Below are positions 62,000 to 64,000 of a stretch of 64,000 nucleotides of DNA, one piece after another. The translations under genes and the position numbers were made by a program. The first letter of the stretch is position 1; each line of letters opens with the position of its first letter. The DNA is taken from positions 186,001-250,000 of the forward strand of contig NZ_JAVRIA010000001.1 of the NCBI RefSeq assembly GCF_031846265.1, read 5' to 3'. This DNA comes from Microcosmobacter mediterraneus (GTDB taxonomy: Bacteria > Bacteroidota > Bacteroidia > Flavobacteriales > Flavobacteriaceae). Below the pieces are notes generated by a model. It was not told where the DNA came from. It made no database searches and saw nothing but the letters and a program-made list of their open reading frames with translations.

Positions 62000-62758
62000 T
62001 TATTTAATATTTTTTAATTCTGGATAGTTATCTTCCATATAATTAATCAATTGAATTGCTTCTGCTGATAGATCCTCAAAAAAATTAGTATTGAATTGAC
62101 AAGTTTTTAAAATAGATAACAGATGTTCATAAACCTCATCATTATTTAAATACTCCCTAATATACGCGGCAGTTAATTTGGAATTTTCATTTTCATATTT
62201 AAAGTCATTTGCAGTTCCTAATGGGAACGCAGCTCTTCGTAAATCCATTCTAATTTGAAGAGGGAATTCTTTGAAATTCAAGATTCGAATATCAAAATTT
62301 TTATAAAAATTGTCTAACAAGTTAGATAAAGAATCATTTTTGAGTAATGCACTCTGCCCTGAACTTTTTAATTTATCGAATGTGTTTAGATCTCTGTCTA
62401 TAATAAATAATCTAGTGGTAGCCCATTGATTTTTAGTAAACTGGACAGTATCTCTTATTTCTTTAAATTCTGATTCAAAATAAGACAGTACATCTTTAGT
62501 AGCGTTATATTGATTTTGTAAACTTAGAAGAATATCATCAATATTTGAATTCTCAATTTTTAATTCTTTATATATTTCATTAACATACTCTTTACCCTTA
62601 TTCTCAACTTTTCTCTTCTCATTCCAATTATTTATTTGCAATGCAATTAAAATTCCAATTACTACAAGAATTATTTCACCAATTGCATAAATTAGGTACT
62701 TACTGAATTTGTTTTCAGATAGTAGTTTTTGACGAATTTTGCGAAAGAACTTTATCAT
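62000..62758 (-). CDS. DUF6090 family membrane protein
   Basis: 252 residues: MIKFFRKIRQKLLSENKFSK, a membrane helix YAIGEIILVVIGILIALQIN and NWNE, then a C-terminal region with many charged helices. Its start overlaps the stop of the upstream DUF6090 gene by 4 bp, with no recombination site between, so the pair travels as one cassette. Confidence 0.86.
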   Translation of the reverse strand: MIKFFRKIRQKLLSENKFSKYLIYAIGEIILVVIGILIALQINNWNEKRKVENKGKEYVNEIYKELKIENSNIDDILLSLQNQYNATKDVLSYFESEFKEIRDTVQFTKNQWATTRLFIIDRDLNTFDKLKSSGQSALLKNDSLSNLLDNFYKNFDIRILNFKEFPLQIRMDLRRAAFPLGTANDFKYENENSKLTAAYIREYLNNDEVYEHLLSILKTCQFNTNFFEDLSAEAIQLINYMEDNYPELKNIK

Positions 62759-63522
62759 TTAATATTTGATTCTATGAGTTTTAAAGTGTCATTTAGGTAG
62801 GCCTCTATTTTTTTATAATTATCTAAAATATAAACTATGTTCAAGGCGTTGTTATAAACTTCATTTTCAAATTCGAGTGTCCTAAGAGTTTTATTATAAT
62901 CTAATTTAAATTTTGAACGGGAAACTTGAGGTATATCTAACCGTTTCATTAAGAAACCAGGTACAGCTGTATTTCTTAAAGTGGTTTTATTTGATAATGA
63001 CGGAATTAAAAAATTGAACATATAGTCGTAGTAAATTTCAATATCGTCTTCTGTATCTGCCACGATGAAAGACCAATTAGAAATATGCTCTCTTAGTTTC
63101 ACATCCTTTATAATATTAAGGGACCCAGTGTTTATTATTTCATCTATTGAGGCCGAATAAAGATCTAACGAAAAAAAGCCATTGATTATAGAATTGAGAA
63201 GCAATTCAATTTCTTCAGAATTAATTGGGCTATCATCTTTAATAATTTCTAAAAGGCGTACCGATGATCTATACGACTCTTCTGAGCCGTCATAAATTCT
63301 TTGTAACTCAGTTAAATTATCATTAAATTCTGTAAGTAAATTTTTTAGGATGGTTTGCTCCCGTTTAGCTTCAAGTCTACTGTCATTCCAGTTGTTTACT
63401 TGTAAGGCTAATAAAATACCTATCATAACAAGAAGTATCTCACCAATGGCATATCTGAAATATTTTCCAGTTTTTCCTTCGGAAAGTAACTTTTGTCTAA
63501 TCTTTCTATAAAATTTCATCAT
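62755..63522 (-). CDS. DUF6090 family membrane protein
   Basis: 255 residues: MMKFYRKIRQKLLSEGKTGK, a membrane helix YAIGEILLVMIGILLALQVN and NWND (about 25-47), then a helical tail. It is the first gene of the two-gene DUF6090 cassette. Sequences before its start (AACCAATGATGAAATT) match the group leader. Tandem duplication followed by divergence, or fusion of two cassettes by loss of a site, would give this arrangement. Confidence 0.86.
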   Translation of the reverse strand: MMKFYRKIRQKLLSEGKTGKYFRYAIGEILLVMIGILLALQVNNWNDSRLEAKREQTILKNLLTEFNDNLTELQRIYDGSEESYRSSVRLLEIIKDDSPINSEEIELLLNSIINGFFSLDLYSASIDEIINTGSLNIIKDVKLREHISNWSFIVADTEDDIEIYYDYMFNFLIPSLSNKTTLRNTAVPGFLMKRLDIPQVSRSKFKLDYNKTLRTLEFENEVYNNALNIVYILDNYKKIEAYLNDTLKLIESNIK

Positions 63523-63543
63523 TGGTTAGCAGTTCTAATAATG

Positions 63544-63678
63544 AAGCACAACGTGTTCGTGTATGGTTAGTTGCGTTGGCTAGAACTAAATTAGCAAAAA
63601 GAAACGAACCAGAGGGAAATCCGTAGGATTTTCCGAGTACACAACGAACTAGCAATTGGCTATACACGTTGTTGTGCT
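63544..63678. repeat. attC-like recombination site
   Basis: Low end AAGCACAACGTGTTCGTGTATGG then TTAGTTGCG; high end GCAATTGGCTATACACGTTG then TTGTGCTTTCG. Centre with GGAAATCCGTAGGATTTTCC-type palindrome. Confidence 0.87.
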
Positions 63679-63682
63679 TTCG

Positions 63683-64000
63683 TTATTCTTTAATTTCGAA
63701 TTCTAATTGTTGGAATAACTCCTGCATGCTTAATTCCAGTTTTTTATATTCGAACATTTGGCCTTCCATAGTGTTTATTTTACTTCGAAGCATGTTTAAA
63801 ATAAATAGATCATTTTTATAATCGTCAATAGTTTTAGGTTTAATTCTTGATTTGGCTATATCTACCTGAGTAAAAGGTTGAGAGACTTGGCCTCGATGAC
63901 TCGTATTCGGGATATTTGGTTTATGGTCAAATTGCATTATGTATGGTCCATAGAAGTTTCTAGTATAATTAATTAAAGCAGTATCCCAACCTATATCGCT
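63683..64000 (-). CDS. DUF6090 family protein, C-terminal part
   Basis: The 3' end of a gene that continues beyond the window. The open frame reads through to the last base. Its upstream part (GWDTALINYTRNFYGPYIMQFD) aligns with GWDNAQREYTRNIIAPYLLKFD of the gene at 60069-60872. Only about 106 residues are visible, and the N-terminal helix lies outside. The methionine at 63937 is internal, not the start. Confidence 0.82.
   Translation of the reverse strand, partial: SDIGWDTALINYTRNFYGPYIMQFDHKPNIPNTSHRGQVSQPFTQVDIAKSRIKPKTIDDYKNDLFILNMLRSKINTMEGQMFEYKKLELSMQELFQQLEFEIKE

Larger units (their letters stand above)
56064..64000 (-). mobile_element. Integron-like gene-cassette array 2 (head outside the window)
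   Basis: From the half site at 56064 to the window edge all genes are on the minus strand and are separated by the same class of inverted-repeat sites as in array 1. All testable cassette ends (56109-56861, 57006-57731, 58172-59203, 59336-59911, 60069-60872, 61031-61759, 62000-63522) complement each other. Five of the cassettes carry DUF6090 genes with a common 5' end (GTTGTGCTTCAT) or a close variant. No recombinase is seen; the array head, and possibly a second recombinase, lies beyond 64000. Confidence 0.78.

Overview
The window is low-GC chromosomal DNA from a member of the Flavobacteriaceae (Bacteroidota). The reasons are type IX secretion C-terminal domains on a GH16 enzyme and an M4 protease, a GldI gliding-motility lipoprotein, promoters of the TAnnTTTG type, and the gene order parA-parB-DUF5683-dapB-lepB-WbqC. 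No tRNA, rRNA, CRISPR array or insertion sequence was seen.

Layout. Positions 1-18577 are an accessory array in which every gene is on the minus strand. The genes sit singly or in small groups, separated by imperfect inverted-repeat sites of about 65-210 bp. Positions 18578-19789 encode a tyrosine recombinase whose stop codon is about 30 bp from the first cassette junction. Positions 19931-55955 are ordinary backbone with genes on both strands: clpB, a GH16 glucanase, two amidohydrolases, DUF3810, pepD, a cyclophilin-FKBP fusion, gldI, a DHH phosphoesterase, ndk, an M4 protease, recF, ribH, mutL, two rhomboids, lepB, dapB, parB, parA, an SDR and an M16 peptidase. From about 56064 to the window end there is a second all-minus array with the same class of sites. 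It is dominated by DUF6090 membrane proteins, of which the window holds seven.

The arrays look like an integron-type cassette system. The sites resemble integron attC: an outer AAC/GTT core, inner arms that pair with unequal bulges, and a variable centre. In 19 of 21 testable units, the bases just upstream of the gene (5' cassette end) are the reverse complement of the bases just downstream of it (3' cassette end). That is what excision and insertion of circular cassettes at GTT cores leaves behind. The recombinase has the catalytic R-K-HxxR-H-Y set, but its Lys to HxxR spacing leaves no room for the extra helix typical of IntI. It may therefore be a non-IntI recombinase that drives an integron-like array. 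The link between recombinase and array rests on position only.

Cassette cargo includes a VOC protein, a sterol desaturase with DUF2147 and a Crp-type regulator, a CPBP protease, a Tat-exported thiol-dioxygenase-like cupin, a class C beta-lactamase-like hydrolase, a phytanoyl-CoA dioxygenase-like protein, lipoproteins, a HEAT-like protein, an esterase and an M50-like membrane peptidase. One four-gene metal-uptake cassette carries a Fur-family regulator, a TonB receptor, a His/Cys-rich secreted protein and an isoprenylcysteine methyltransferase-like protein. Two matching TGCA-N7-TGCA operator candidates lie in front of its two transcription units.
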